Assembly (NCBI GenBank): GCA_963743015.1
Contig: CAVUOD010000014.1
Span: forward strand, 496,001-560,000
Direction: 5' to 3'
Origin: CAVSRC01 sp963743015
Lineage (GTDB): Bacteria > Pseudomonadota > Alphaproteobacteria > Rhizobiales > Kaistiaceae
DNA: 64,000 bases
The notes under the pieces were generated by a model, which worked only from the letters and a program-made list of their open reading frames with translations, was not told where the DNA came from and made no database searches. The translations under genes and the position numbers were made by a program. Of the stretch, positions 55,170 to 64,000 are shown piece after piece. How positions within the stretch are numbered: the first letter of the stretch is position 1; the number at the start of each line of letters is the position of its first letter.

Positions 55170-56019
55170 GGCCAGGGCCTCTCGCCGGCTTGGCGCGCTT
55201 GGCAGCCGGCGGTGCCGGCGGCTTCGGCGGCGGGCGCAAAGGCGCGGTGAAATCGGCGTGCGCCGCGGCGGCGAGCTTGGCGCCCAACTGATCGCGCAAG
55301 ACCCGCCCGCGAATCTCGACCAACGCGCCGGACTTCAGTTCGCCGAGTTGAAACGGGCCATAGGAGATGCGGATCAGCCGCGTGGTGGCCAGCCCGAGAT
55401 GGGCGAGCACGCGCTTGACCTCGCGGTTCTTGCCTTCGCGCAGCCCCAGCGTCAGCCAGAGATTGCTGCCCTGGCTGCGGTCGAGGGTCGCCTCGACGGC
55501 ACCATAGGTCACGCCATCGATGGTAACGCCGCTGGCGAGCTGGTCGAGCGTTTCTTGCGAGATGCTGCCATGGGCACGCACGCGGTAGCGCCTGAGCCAG
55601 CCGGTCGACGGCAGTTCGAGCAGGCGCGCCAGGCCGCCGTCATTGGTCAGGAGCAGCAGGCCCTCGGTGTTGATGTCGAGACGGCCGACAGCGACGACGC
55701 GCGGGATGTCCGGCGGCAAGGCCGCGAACACGGTCGGCCGGCCGTCAGGATCGCGCGTCGTGGTGACCAGGCCTTTCGGCTTGTGATAGAGCCACAGCCG
55801 CGTGCGCTCGCGCGCCGGCAGCGCCACGCCATCGACGGCGATGCGGTCCGCCGGGCCGACATTGACGGCGGGCGAGGTCAGCACGCGGCCGTTGACGGCA
55901 ACGCGGCCGTCGGCGATCCAGCGTTCGGCGTCGCGGCGCGAGCACAGGCCGGCGCGGGCGATCACCTTGGCGATCCTCTCGCCGGTCGCCGGGTCGTCGG
56001 CCTTCCTGGGTGCGTTCAT
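55150..56019 (-). CDS. rluB: 23S/16S rRNA pseudouridine synthase (RluB/RsuA family)
   Basis: A 289-aa synthase. An N-terminal S4 domain (RIAKVIARAGLCSRRDAERW) is followed by the catalytic domain with VGRLDINTEGLLLLTNDG, where the Asp is the nucleophile, and LREGKNREVKRVLAHLGL. A basic Pro/Ala/Lys-rich tail (from about residue 255) is typical of alphaproteobacterial members and may help rRNA binding. It is divergently transcribed from tadA, about 50 bases away. Confidence 0.94.
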   Translation of the reverse strand: MNAPRKADDPATGERIAKVIARAGLCSRRDAERWIADGRVAVNGRVLTSPAVNVGPADRIAVDGVALPARERTRLWLYHKPKGLVTTTRDPDGRPTVFAALPPDIPRVVAVGRLDINTEGLLLLTNDGGLARLLELPSTGWLRRYRVRAHGSISQETLDQLASGVTIDGVTYGAVEATLDRSQGSNLWLTLGLREGKNREVKRVLAHLGLATTRLIRISYGPFQLGELKSGALVEIRGRVLRDQLGAKLAAAAHADFTAPLRPPPKPPAPPAAKRAKPARGPGRAHRRR

Positions 56020-56072
56020 GGTGCCGGTGATTAGCAGAGCGGGACGAACGAGGCGAGTGGAGGCGTAACCAG

Positions 56073-56522
56073 GTGGCGAGCGAAGCGAGTCCGATGGAGA
56101 TGGCGCTCACGGAAGCGCGTGCCGCGGCGGCACGCGGCGAGGTGCCGATCGGCGCCGTCATCGTGCAGGGCGGCGTGGTGCTGGCGCGGGCGGGGAACCG
56201 CACCATCGAACGCGACGATCCGACCGCCCATGCCGAGATGCTGGCGATCCGGGAAGCCGCCGAAGCCGTCGGCTCGCAGCGGCTCACCGACGCCGACCTC
56301 TATGTGACGCTGGAGCCCTGTGCCATGTGCGCCGCGGCCATTTCCTTCGCCCGCATCCGCCGGCTCTATTTCGGGGCCACCGACCCGAAAAGCGGCGCGG
56401 TGGAGAGCGGCGTGCGCTTCTTCGGCGATCCGACCTGCCACCACGCGCCAGACGTCTATGGCGGCATGGCGGAAGACGAAGCTGCCGCGCTGTTGCGGGA
56501 TTTCTTCAGGGAGAGACGCTAA
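56073..56522 (+). CDS. tadA: tRNA-specific adenosine deaminase
   Basis: Zinc deaminase of 149 aa that makes inosine at the wobble position of tRNA-Arg(ACG). The zinc and catalytic residues are seen in TAHAEMLAIREAA and LEPCAMCAAAI, followed by DPKSGAVESG. The GTG start has GGAGG nine bases before. Its stop overlaps the last bases of the next (minus-strand) lipoprotein gene. Confidence 0.94.
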   Translation: MASEASPMEMALTEARAAAARGEVPIGAVIVQGGVVLARAGNRTIERDDPTAHAEMLAIREAAEAVGSQRLTDADLYVTLEPCAMCAAAISFARIRRLYFGATDPKSGAVESGVRFFGDPTCHHAPDVYGGMAEDEAAALLRDFFRERR

Positions 56523-57259
56523 CCCGGGGGCGCGGTGCCCGTCGTCGCGGTGTCCGGCGTCGCGGCGCTGGGCGCCAATGCATCGGCCGAAGGCGGCGCC
56601 TTTTCCCACGGCCAACGCCACTTCTTCTGCGCGGACTTCTTTTCGAAGACGACAGGAGCGTTGGGATCGGGAACGCGATAATCGCTGGGCGGATCGGTCA
56701 GATAACGACGGATCGGCTTGCCGTTGGCGTCGATCGCGACCGTGCCCTTGGCCTCTGCGAACAGCTTCTTGGCCTGCGCGTCCTGTTCCGGGGAGCTGTG
56801 CGCCAGTTTGCCGGCATCGACGTTCTGGTTGAGCAATGTCGGGCTAGGCGCCCGCGACGCGTTCTTGGACGGAGCCAGACGGAAGCCGGGGTCGCGGCAT
56901 TCCGGCAGGAGCTTGTTTTCCGACTTGGCGCAGAACTGCTCGCGGGCGGCAGCCTGTTCCTTGAAGAGCCGCGCCTGAGCGTCCGGATCGTTCGGCCAAT
57001 TGGCAGCGACCGCCTGCTGGTCGGCGCCGGGCGGCGGCAGCGGCGTGCCGGGCGGCGGTGCCACCAGGCCAGGCCTGGCGGAATATTTGATCGGCTCTTT
57101 CTTCTGGCCGCCAAGATCAGCGATGCCGGCGATATCCTCGACGGTCTGCATGCCGACGGGGGTGCCCGTGCCATAGGTCGTTTGGCTGCAAGCCGCCAGG
57201 CCGAAGGCCAGCGCCGCGATCGCGGCGCCGATGCAAATGGACCGAATCGAACCCGTCAT
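56519..57259 (-). CDS. Predicted lipoprotein of unknown function
   Basis: A 246-aa protein with a signal segment and lipobox ALAFGLAAC, so Cys22 is probably lipidated. The rest is Pro/Ala/Lys-rich and low in clear domains; EPIKYSARPGLVAPPPGTPL recalls the proline segment of BamF-like (DUF3035) proteins, but this is weak. Two cysteines (EQFCAKSENKLLPEC) may pair. The start at 57259 is the Met before the signal peptide. Role unknown, probably outer-membrane associated. Confidence 0.7.
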   Translation of the reverse strand: MTGSIRSICIGAAIAALAFGLAACSQTTYGTGTPVGMQTVEDIAGIADLGGQKKEPIKYSARPGLVAPPPGTPLPPPGADQQAVAANWPNDPDAQARLFKEQAAAREQFCAKSENKLLPECRDPGFRLAPSKNASRAPSPTLLNQNVDAGKLAHSSPEQDAQAKKLFAEAKGTVAIDANGKPIRRYLTDPPSDYRVPDPNAPVVFEKKSAQKKWRWPWEKAPPSADALAPSAATPDTATTGTAPPG

Positions 57260-57388
57260 CACACTCGTTGTCCGTGGCCAGCCTGCCCGATGTGCCAGCA
57301 TCCATCTTGTGGCGGCGAATAGGGGCAAAAATCCGGCCGATCCGGCGTCTGTCCTAGCCGAATTGGGCTTTCGGGACAACACACCTCG

Positions 57389-58384
57389 TCAAACGTCAAT
57401 CTCGCCAAGCGCCCGGTCGAGGTCGCTTCCCGGACCGGCGCTGGCCTGAATCGCCTTCGCAGCCGCCGAATCGTCGTTCATCGCGGCGATCAGGGCCTCA
57501 ACCGAAGCGAACTTCTTCTCCGGCCTGATCCAGGCGAGGAAGCTCACCGCCAGCGTCTTGCCGTAGAGATCGCCGGAAAAGTCGAACAGATGGGCCTCGA
57601 GCAGCGGCGGCCCGTCGTCGAAGGTCGGCCGCCGGCCGTAGCTGGCAACGCCGTCATGCTCGATTCCGTCGGGGGTGCGCACGCGAACGGCGTAGATGCC
57701 GTGGGCGAGCCCGCAATCGGGCGCCAGACGGAGATTGGCGGTGGGAAAGCCGAGCATGGGGCCGCCGCGCCGGTCGCCGGCGACCACCGTGGCGACGACG
57801 AACCAGCGATAGCCGAGCAGGCGGTTGGCACGGGCGATGTCCCCCTCGACCAGCGCCGCGCGGATATCGGTCGAGGCAAACAGCGTCCCGTCGGCGTCGC
57901 CGACCGGCTTGACGATGTCGACCGCGAAGCCCAGCCGTTCGCCGGCTTCGCGCAACACGGCGGGGGTTCCCGAACGGCCCTTGCCGAAATGGAAGTCGTA
58001 GCCGACCGCAGCCGCCTTGAGCGCGAAGCGGTCGCGCAGGATTGCGGTGATGAACGCCTCCGCCGGCTGCGATGCGAAATCCTTGTCGAAGGTCGCGACG
58101 ACCAGGCCGTCAAGCCGCAAGGCGGCGAGCAGGCGCGCCTTGGCGGCGACCGACGTCAGGCGGAACACCGGAGCTTCGGGGCGGAAGAAGGTGCGCGGAT
58201 GCGGCTCGAAGGTGAGCGCCACGGCGGGCAGGCCAAGGCGGTCGGCATCGGCCCGGGCGCGCCCGAGCAAGGTCGCATGGCCGCGATGCACGCCGTCGAA
58301 ATTGCCGACCGCCACCACCCCGCCCTTCAGCGAATCGGGGATGCGGTCGACCGTCAAGGGCACCAGCGCCGGCTTGAAGCTCAT
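57389..58384 (-). CDS. ribF: Bifunctional riboflavin kinase/FAD synthetase
   Basis: Makes FMN and FAD from riboflavin, 331 aa. The N-terminal FAD-synthetase domain has AVGNFDGVHRGHATLL and FEPHPRTFF; the C-terminal kinase domain has GPMLGFPTANL and PPLLEAHLFDFSGDLYG. It overlaps the start of its neighbour by four bases (ATGA) and so is cotranscribed with the HAD hydrolase. Confidence 0.96.
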   Translation of the reverse strand: MSFKPALVPLTVDRIPDSLKGGVVAVGNFDGVHRGHATLLGRARADADRLGLPAVALTFEPHPRTFFRPEAPVFRLTSVAAKARLLAALRLDGLVVATFDKDFASQPAEAFITAILRDRFALKAAAVGYDFHFGKGRSGTPAVLREAGERLGFAVDIVKPVGDADGTLFASTDIRAALVEGDIARANRLLGYRWFVVATVVAGDRRGGPMLGFPTANLRLAPDCGLAHGIYAVRVRTPDGIEHDGVASYGRRPTFDDGPPLLEAHLFDFSGDLYGKTLAVSFLAWIRPEKKFASVEALIAAMNDDSAAAKAIQASAGPGSDLDRALGEIDV

Positions 58385-59271
58385 CGCCCGTTTCCCCAGA
58401 CCAGGCGCGGCATGACCGCACGAGCGGCGAGACCGTCCGTCGCCAGTCGCTCATGCACCTTGGCAAGGTCGGGGGCATCGCGGTCGCCGAATTCGTCGGC
58501 ATGGATACCGCCGGTGATGAACAGCAGGTCGAGTCCCTGGCCGATCGCCCCGCGGGCGTCGGTAACCACGCCATCGCCGATGGCAAGCACCGATTGCTGC
58601 GGGACGGCTTCGCCGGCGATGGCGGAGATGCGCTCCAGCGCCGCCTCATAGACCAGCGCGTGCGGCTTGCCGATCATGATCGTCTCGCCGCCCAGTTCGC
58701 GATAGCGCTGGGCCATCGCGCCGGCACACCACACCATCCGGCCGCCGCGCTCGACCACGATATCGGGATTGGCGCAGATCATGGGCACGTCGCGCGCCCG
58801 CCACGCGACCAGGCTCTCCTGGTAGTCGTCGGGGCTCTCGGTGTCGTCGTCGAAAAAGCCGGTGCAGCAAACGACCTCGCAGTCGTTCTCGCCGGTCAGG
58901 ACATGCGGCAGGCCGTCGTAGATCGAAAGGTCGCGCTCGGGACCGAGATGGTAGATGCGCGTGGCGCTCCGCCTGGCGAGGTAATCGCGGGTGGCGTCGC
59001 CGGAAGACAGGATGTCGTCATAGGCGCCGGGCGGCACGCCCAACCTGTCGAAGACCGCCAGGAGGTCGGCCTTGAGACGCGGAGCATTGGTGATGAGCAG
59101 CACGATGCCGCCCCCGGCGCGGTAGCGGACGAGCGCATCGATTGCATCCGGATAGGCATGCACGCCGTTGTGCACCACGCCCCAGACGTCGCAGAGCAAC
59201 GCCCGATAGGCGGGAGCGAGTTCGGCCAGGCCGTTCACGAAGGCGGGCGTCGCATTATTCGTCACGCGCAC
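58381..59271 (-). CDS. HAD-superfamily hydrolase (TIGR01459 type)
   Basis: A 296-aa class IIA HAD hydrolase. The nucleophile region reads LLCDVWGVVHNG, the second motif is LLITNAPRLK, and the metal-binding end is VLAIGDGVVTDARGA. This group is regularly next to ribF in alphaproteobacteria. A phosphatase role on a flavin- or sugar-phosphate intermediate is possible but unproven. Confidence 0.9.
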   Translation of the reverse strand: MRVTNNATPAFVNGLAELAPAYRALLCDVWGVVHNGVHAYPDAIDALVRYRAGGGIVLLITNAPRLKADLLAVFDRLGVPPGAYDDILSSGDATRDYLARRSATRIYHLGPERDLSIYDGLPHVLTGENDCEVVCCTGFFDDDTESPDDYQESLVAWRARDVPMICANPDIVVERGGRMVWCAGAMAQRYRELGGETIMIGKPHALVYEAALERISAIAGEAVPQQSVLAIGDGVVTDARGAIGQGLDLLFITGGIHADEFGDRDAPDLAKVHERLATDGLAARAVMPRLVWGNGR

Positions 59272-59410
59272 CGCCTATGGGCTCGCCGTGTCGTGGTCAA
59301 GAGGGCGCACGCGCCATTTCGACATGCCGGCTGCGGCAAAGCATACCGTTTGTTTACCGTGTTGGCCGACAGTCGCCTGTTGAAGGTCGGGGTGACGGGT
59401 CGCCGGGGTC

Positions 59411-60811
59411 ATGGCACTGGTTCACGAGCTATCGCAGCCGGTTGGCGTCTTCGTCGTGGACGCCGACCCGGGTCAGCGTCGTCTGCTCGCCGGGTTGATC
59501 GCCGAGCGCACCGGCGGACGTTTCACCGCAACCACCTGCGCCAGCTACGAGGAGGCCATCGCCGCCTCGGGCGCGCGCCACGATGCCATCCTCATCGCCG
59601 ATCTCGCCACCATCGGCGGCCTCGCTCGTGTGCCCGAATTCGCGCGCAACGGCTCGACCCTGATCGCGACCAGCGACAGGGGCTCACTGAGCACGGCGGT
59701 CGCGGCGGTGAAGGCCGGCGCCATTGATTTCCTGCCCAAGCCGATCGGCGCCCGCGTCCTGATCGAACGGCTGAATGCCGCCGTTGCCGCCTGGCGGCCG
59801 CCGGCGCAGGAGGCGGCGGCCCCGGCGTCGCGCGGCGATGCGCACATGGGGACGGACGACGATTTTGCCGGTTTCGTCGGCCGCGCGCCGGCGATGCGCG
59901 CGGTTTACGACAAGATCCGGCGGATGGCGCCGTCGCCGGCGCCGGTGTTCCTCACCGGCGAGAGCGGCACCGGCAAGGAATTGGCGGCGGAAGCCATCCA
60001 CGCCCATGCCGGGGCGGAAAAGCGGCCGTTCGTTGCCATCAATTGCAGCGCGATCCCGCGCGAGTTGATGGAGAGCGAAATCTTCGGCCATGTGCGCGGC
60101 GCCTTCACCGGCGCCACCGAGAACCGGGCGGGCGCCGCCGAACTGGCCGATGGCGGCACGCTGTTTCTCGACGAGATCGCCGAGATGGACCTGCGCCTGC
60201 AGGCCAAGCTGCTGCGCTTCGTCCAGTCGGGAACGCTGAGGCGCGTCGGCGGCACCGAGCAGAAGCGGGTGAATGTGCGCATCGTCTCGGCGACCAATCG
60301 CGATCCGCTGGCGGAGGTGAGTGCCGGGCGCTTTCGCGCCGACCTGTTCTATCGGCTGAACGTTCTGCCGATCCACCTGCCGCCGTTGCGGGAGCGGCGC
60401 GAGGACATCCGGTTGCTCGCCGTGCACTTCCTGGCCCGCTACGCCGAGGAGGAGGCTTGCGGTCCGGTGACGCTCGACGCCGCCGCGCTCGCCGCGCTCG
60501 ACCGCCACGATTGGCCGGGCAACGTCCGCGAACTCGCCAATGCGATTCGTCGCATGGTTGTGCTCGGCGGCCTTTCCGAGATTGCCGAAGCGCCGCCGGT
60601 GGTGACTGCGCCGGCGTCGGTGGTTCTGCCCGATCCGGCGCCTGCCGCGGCGGTTGAACCCTACTGGCGCCAGGAGCGGCGCATCGTCGAGGCGGCGCTG
60701 GAGGCTCACGGCGGCAACGTCGCCCGCGCTGCCGCGGCGCTTGAACTCTCCCCCTCGACCATCTATCGCAAGCGCCAGTCGTGGCTGGAGCACGGGGCGG
60801 ACAACGCCTGA
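59411..60811 (+). CDS. Sigma-54-dependent response regulator
   Basis: A 466-aa NtrC-type activator. A receiver domain (residues 10-130) has the acidic pair in FVVDADPGQR, the phospho-Asp in ILIADLATIGG, Thr in LIATSD and Lys in FLPKPI. The AAA+ domain has Walker A GESGTGKE, the GAFTGA loop that touches sigma-54, and LFLDEIAEMDLRLQAKLLR. A Fis-type helix-turn-helix (NVARAAAALELSPSTIYRK) ends it. No histidine kinase gene is in the window, so it is an orphan here. Confidence 0.93.
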   Translation: MALVHELSQPVGVFVVDADPGQRRLLAGLIAERTGGRFTATTCASYEEAIAASGARHDAILIADLATIGGLARVPEFARNGSTLIATSDRGSLSTAVAAVKAGAIDFLPKPIGARVLIERLNAAVAAWRPPAQEAAAPASRGDAHMGTDDDFAGFVGRAPAMRAVYDKIRRMAPSPAPVFLTGESGTGKELAAEAIHAHAGAEKRPFVAINCSAIPRELMESEIFGHVRGAFTGATENRAGAAELADGGTLFLDEIAEMDLRLQAKLLRFVQSGTLRRVGGTEQKRVNVRIVSATNRDPLAEVSAGRFRADLFYRLNVLPIHLPPLRERREDIRLLAVHFLARYAEEEACGPVTLDAAALAALDRHDWPGNVRELANAIRRMVVLGGLSEIAEAPPVVTAPASVVLPDPAPAAAVEPYWRQERRIVEAALEAHGGNVARAAAALELSPSTIYRKRQSWLEHGADNA

Positions 60812-60903
60812 CCCTGCGGCTTTCGGTCGGCGGCCTGCGGCTTGCATGATGGCGCCGGGGGTCGGATCATAGGTGCTGCGGCACTGGAGCCAGGGGACAA
60901 ATC

Positions 60904-61497
60904 ATGGGCAAGGGCATTTGCCGGCAAAGCATTATTGCGGCAGCGGGGCTGGCGCTCCTGGTCGCCGGCAGCCTGTCGACGACCGCGACGGCCGGTGCGA
61001 TCACCAATTACGCCACCGATGCGGACAACCTGCTCATGCAGGGCAAGCCGGCGGACGCACTTGCCGCCTTCGATCGCGCAACCGACGCCTTCTGGGCGGC
61101 ATCGCCGCTTCAGTTCCGGGTTGCGACGTTCGCCTCTTCGGCCAAGGGATTCGGCCAATACGAGCCACTGGCCGAGGCCAGCTTCCGCTCCGGCGATACG
61201 GCCACCGTCTATCTCGAGCCCGTCGGCTATGGCTTCACGCAAAGCGACGCCGCTTTCGCGGTCGCCTTCACCGCCGGCATCGAAATCCGCACGGCCGGCG
61301 GGATCCTGCTGGCCAAGGCTGACGATTTCGTCCACATCGGCTGGCAAGGCCGCAGCCAGAACCGTGCGGTTCCGGCCATCGTCAATGTCACGCTGCCGAC
61401 GCTCAAACCCGGCAATTACAAGCTGTCGCTGACGTTGAGCGATGCGGCCACGGCCAAGCAGGCCTCGGTCACCCTGCCCTTCACAATCATCGAGTAG
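60904..61497 (+). CDS. Exported protein of unknown function
   Basis: A 197-aa protein with a signal peptide (IIAAAGLALLVAGSLST, cleavage near TATAGA) and no other transmembrane part. The mature domain starts ITNYATDADNLLMQGKPADA (TPR-like helix possible) and continues with SGDTATVYLEPVGYGFT and a beta-rich C-terminus. No family is recognised. GGAGCCAGGGG precedes the ATG. It follows the sigma-54 regulator by 92 bases, so it may be a target or may have its own promoter. Confidence 0.7.
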   Translation: MGKGICRQSIIAAAGLALLVAGSLSTTATAGAITNYATDADNLLMQGKPADALAAFDRATDAFWAASPLQFRVATFASSAKGFGQYEPLAEASFRSGDTATVYLEPVGYGFTQSDAAFAVAFTAGIEIRTAGGILLAKADDFVHIGWQGRSQNRAVPAIVNVTLPTLKPGNYKLSLTLSDAATAKQASVTLPFTIIE

Positions 61498-61660
61498 GGG
61501 CGAGGCGCGGATTCGCCGGCGGGGTTCATCTTGGTTAACAACATCTTGCGTTAACCTATTGGTAATCAAAAAGGTTTGCGGCCCCTTCATTTGATCGCCG
61601 GGGTGCAATCGGCGAAATTCCTGGTATTGGCGTCGCCCGCCCTGCCACCCTCATCGGGCC

Positions 61661-61688
61661 TTGACTTGCGTCAACAGCCTCCCTAAAT
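61661..61688 (+). promoter_or_regulatory. groESL promoter
   Basis: TTGACT at 61661-61666 and CTAAAT at 61683-61688 are 16 bases apart, with transcription expected to start just before the CIRCE element. The form is that of a vegetative sigma promoter; CTTGACTTG could also fit a heat-shock sigma factor. Confidence 0.6.
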
Positions 61689-61700
61689 GCGGCGCGGCTG

Positions 61701-61727
61701 TTAGCACTCACTCTGGTCGAGTGCTAA
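61701..61727 (+). promoter_or_regulatory. CIRCE operator
   Basis: TTAGCACTC, nine bases, GAGTGCTAA: a perfect CIRCE inverted repeat, the binding site of the repressor HrcA. It lies 64 bases before the groES start and just after the probable promoter, so HrcA should block groESL until heat stress. Confidence 0.97.
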
Positions 61728-61790
61728 CAGGTCCCCATTTGCAGGCTGATCCGCTCACGGATCGCGCCGCTCAGAGAGGAACCGAAAATC

Positions 61791-62105
61791 ATGAAATTCC
61801 GTCCCCTCCACGACCGCGTGGTCGTTCGCCGGGTCGAATCCGAAGAGAAGACCGTCGGCGGCATCATCATTCCCGACACCGCCAAGGAGAAGCCCCAGGA
61901 AGGCGAGATCATCGCCGTCGGCCCGGGCGCCCGCGACGAGGCCGGCAAGCTCGTGCCGCTCGACGTCAAGGTCGGCGACCGCATCCTGTTCGGCAAGTGG
62001 TCCGGCACCGAAGTGAAGATCGACGGCGAGGATCTCCTCATCATGAAGGAGTCCGACGTCATGGGCGTCATCGAAGGCAAGGCCGCGGGCCGCAAGGCCG
62101 CCTGA
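61791..62105 (+). CDS. groES: Co-chaperonin GroES
   Basis: The 10-kDa lid of the GroEL chaperonin, 104 aa. MKFRPLHDRVVVRRVESEE, the mobile loop KTVGGIIIPDTAKEKPQEG, and YGGTEVKI-like GKWSGTEVKIDGEDLL are all present. A GAGAGGAA ribosome site lies before the ATG. It starts the groES-groEL operon under CIRCE control. Confidence 0.98.
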   Translation: MKFRPLHDRVVVRRVESEEKTVGGIIIPDTAKEKPQEGEIIAVGPGARDEAGKLVPLDVKVGDRILFGKWSGTEVKIDGEDLLIMKESDVMGVIEGKAAGRKAA

Positions 62106-62158
62106 CGGCGCCAGCGCCCCCTAGCTTCCCCCTTTCCAGAATTCAAGGAACAACAGCA

Positions 62159-63798
<1,640 letters not shown>

Positions 63799-63822
63799 TC
63801 CACGCGCCCATCCTGTTCCCTG

Positions 63823-63848
63823 CCGAAGTCGGGCAAGCCCGACTTCGG
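63823..63848. other. Stem-loop after groEL
   Basis: A perfect 12-bp stem beginning CCGAAGTCGGGC with a two-base AA loop. It is followed by GTGGACTTCTCGTCC, a near copy of the groEL 3' end. There is no U-run, so it is probably an mRNA end-stabilising hairpin or a first weak terminator. Confidence 0.5.
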
Positions 63849-63892
63849 TGGCGGCGTGGACTTCTCGTCCGCGCTTCTCACACGGAATACGG

Positions 63893-63925
63893 AAAGGCCG
63901 CCCTGTCGGGCGGCCTTTCTCTTTT
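63893..63925 (+). terminator. Rho-independent terminator after groEL
   Basis: AAAGGCCGCCC, TGTC, GGGCGGCCTTT make a perfect 11-bp stem followed by CTCTTTTC. The A-run before the stem means it could also act on the opposite strand for the gene that ends at 63946. Confidence 0.9.
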
Positions 63926-63945
63926 CATCGGCGGACAAGCGGATA

Positions 63946-64000
63946 TCAGGCGGTGGCGCGCGCCGACACGGCTGTCTTGCCCTCCGCCGGCAGGTCGTCG
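63946..64000 (-). CDS. C-terminal end of an unidentified gene
   Basis: Only 17 codons and a TGA are inside the window; the end reads DDLPAEGKTAVSARATA. It lies right after a bidirectional terminator, as expected for the 3' end of a convergent gene. The product cannot be told. Confidence 0.3.
   Translation of the reverse strand, partial: DDLPAEGKTAVSARATA

Noticed and set aside
60763..61608. Minus-strand 281-codon open frame opposite the exported protein gene
   Set aside because: The plus-strand frame has a signal peptide and ribosome site; the minus frame has neither.

Overview
The window is high-GC, densely coded DNA from an alphaproteobacterium, most likely of the order Hyphomicrobiales (Rhizobiales). 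The evidence is gene content and order: a thrB-rnhA pair, a ctaC-ctaD-ctaB-coxF-ctaG-ctaE-DUF983-SURF1 oxidase operon, an IalB-family protein, the xseB/dxs/tlyA neighbourhood, DUF2093, DUF4170 and DUF6101 proteins, an lpxK-waaA-acyltransferase cluster, and groESL under a CIRCE element. I see no rRNA, tRNA, CRISPR array, transposase or prophage. Almost everything is conserved chromosomal housekeeping DNA.

Layout. 1-3.4 kb: thrB (cut by the window edge), rnhA, a peroxiredoxin, a DsbD-N-like periplasmic protein and YqgE. 3.5-4.9 kb: an orphan curlin-repeat (amyloid-like) secreted protein gene with a frameshift, a strong intrinsic terminator and an inverted repeat upstream. 5.3-11.8 kb: the complete aa3-type cytochrome c oxidase operon on the minus strand. 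12.2-19.2 kb: IalB-family protein, TldD protease, a small sunset-domain protein, a Kef-type antiporter, pdxH, a surface lipoprotein and a CbpA-like DnaJ protein. 19.2-24 kb: tsaC, then acyl-CoA dehydrogenase, crotonase, a frameshifted HDAC-like deacetylase and xseB. 24-31 kb: a divergent cupin/marR pair, dxs, a copper-delivery cluster (PCu(A)C and SCO), tlyA and a TrmA-like methyltransferase. 31-35 kb: ribB(A), aroC, a phosphatase, fabI and a small secreted protein. 35-47 kb: an FAD-linked oxidase, DUF6101, ubiA, purD, a glucan phosphorylase, mutL and a giant AsmA protein. 46.8-50.2 kb: lipid A/Kdo genes. 50.4-54.5 kb: TldE/PmbA and a pair of M16 peptidases. 54.6-59.3 kb: rsmD, rluB, tadA, a lipoprotein, ribF and a HAD hydrolase. 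59.4-64 kb: an orphan sigma-54 activator, an exported protein of unknown function, and groES-groEL.

How genes work together. The oxidase operon supplies the subunits and the assembly factors for haem A (CtaB) and copper (CtaG, SURF1). The PCu(A)C/SCO pair near 28 kb very probably delivers copper to its CuA site. TldD and TldE, coded about 36 kb apart, are expected to form one heterodimeric protease. LpxK, WaaA and the acyltransferase act together in lipid A/inner-core synthesis. RibB and RibF belong to flavin synthesis.

A technical theme: five genes carry six single-base frame disruptions, two of them in groEL. Every one is repaired by removing a single base, and each repaired gene regains a whole number of codons and family-typical sequence. 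Because groEL is essential, these are more likely assembly or base-calling errors than real mutations. No clearly new multi-gene system was found. The most unusual locus is the stand-alone curlin-repeat gene with its dedicated control signals.
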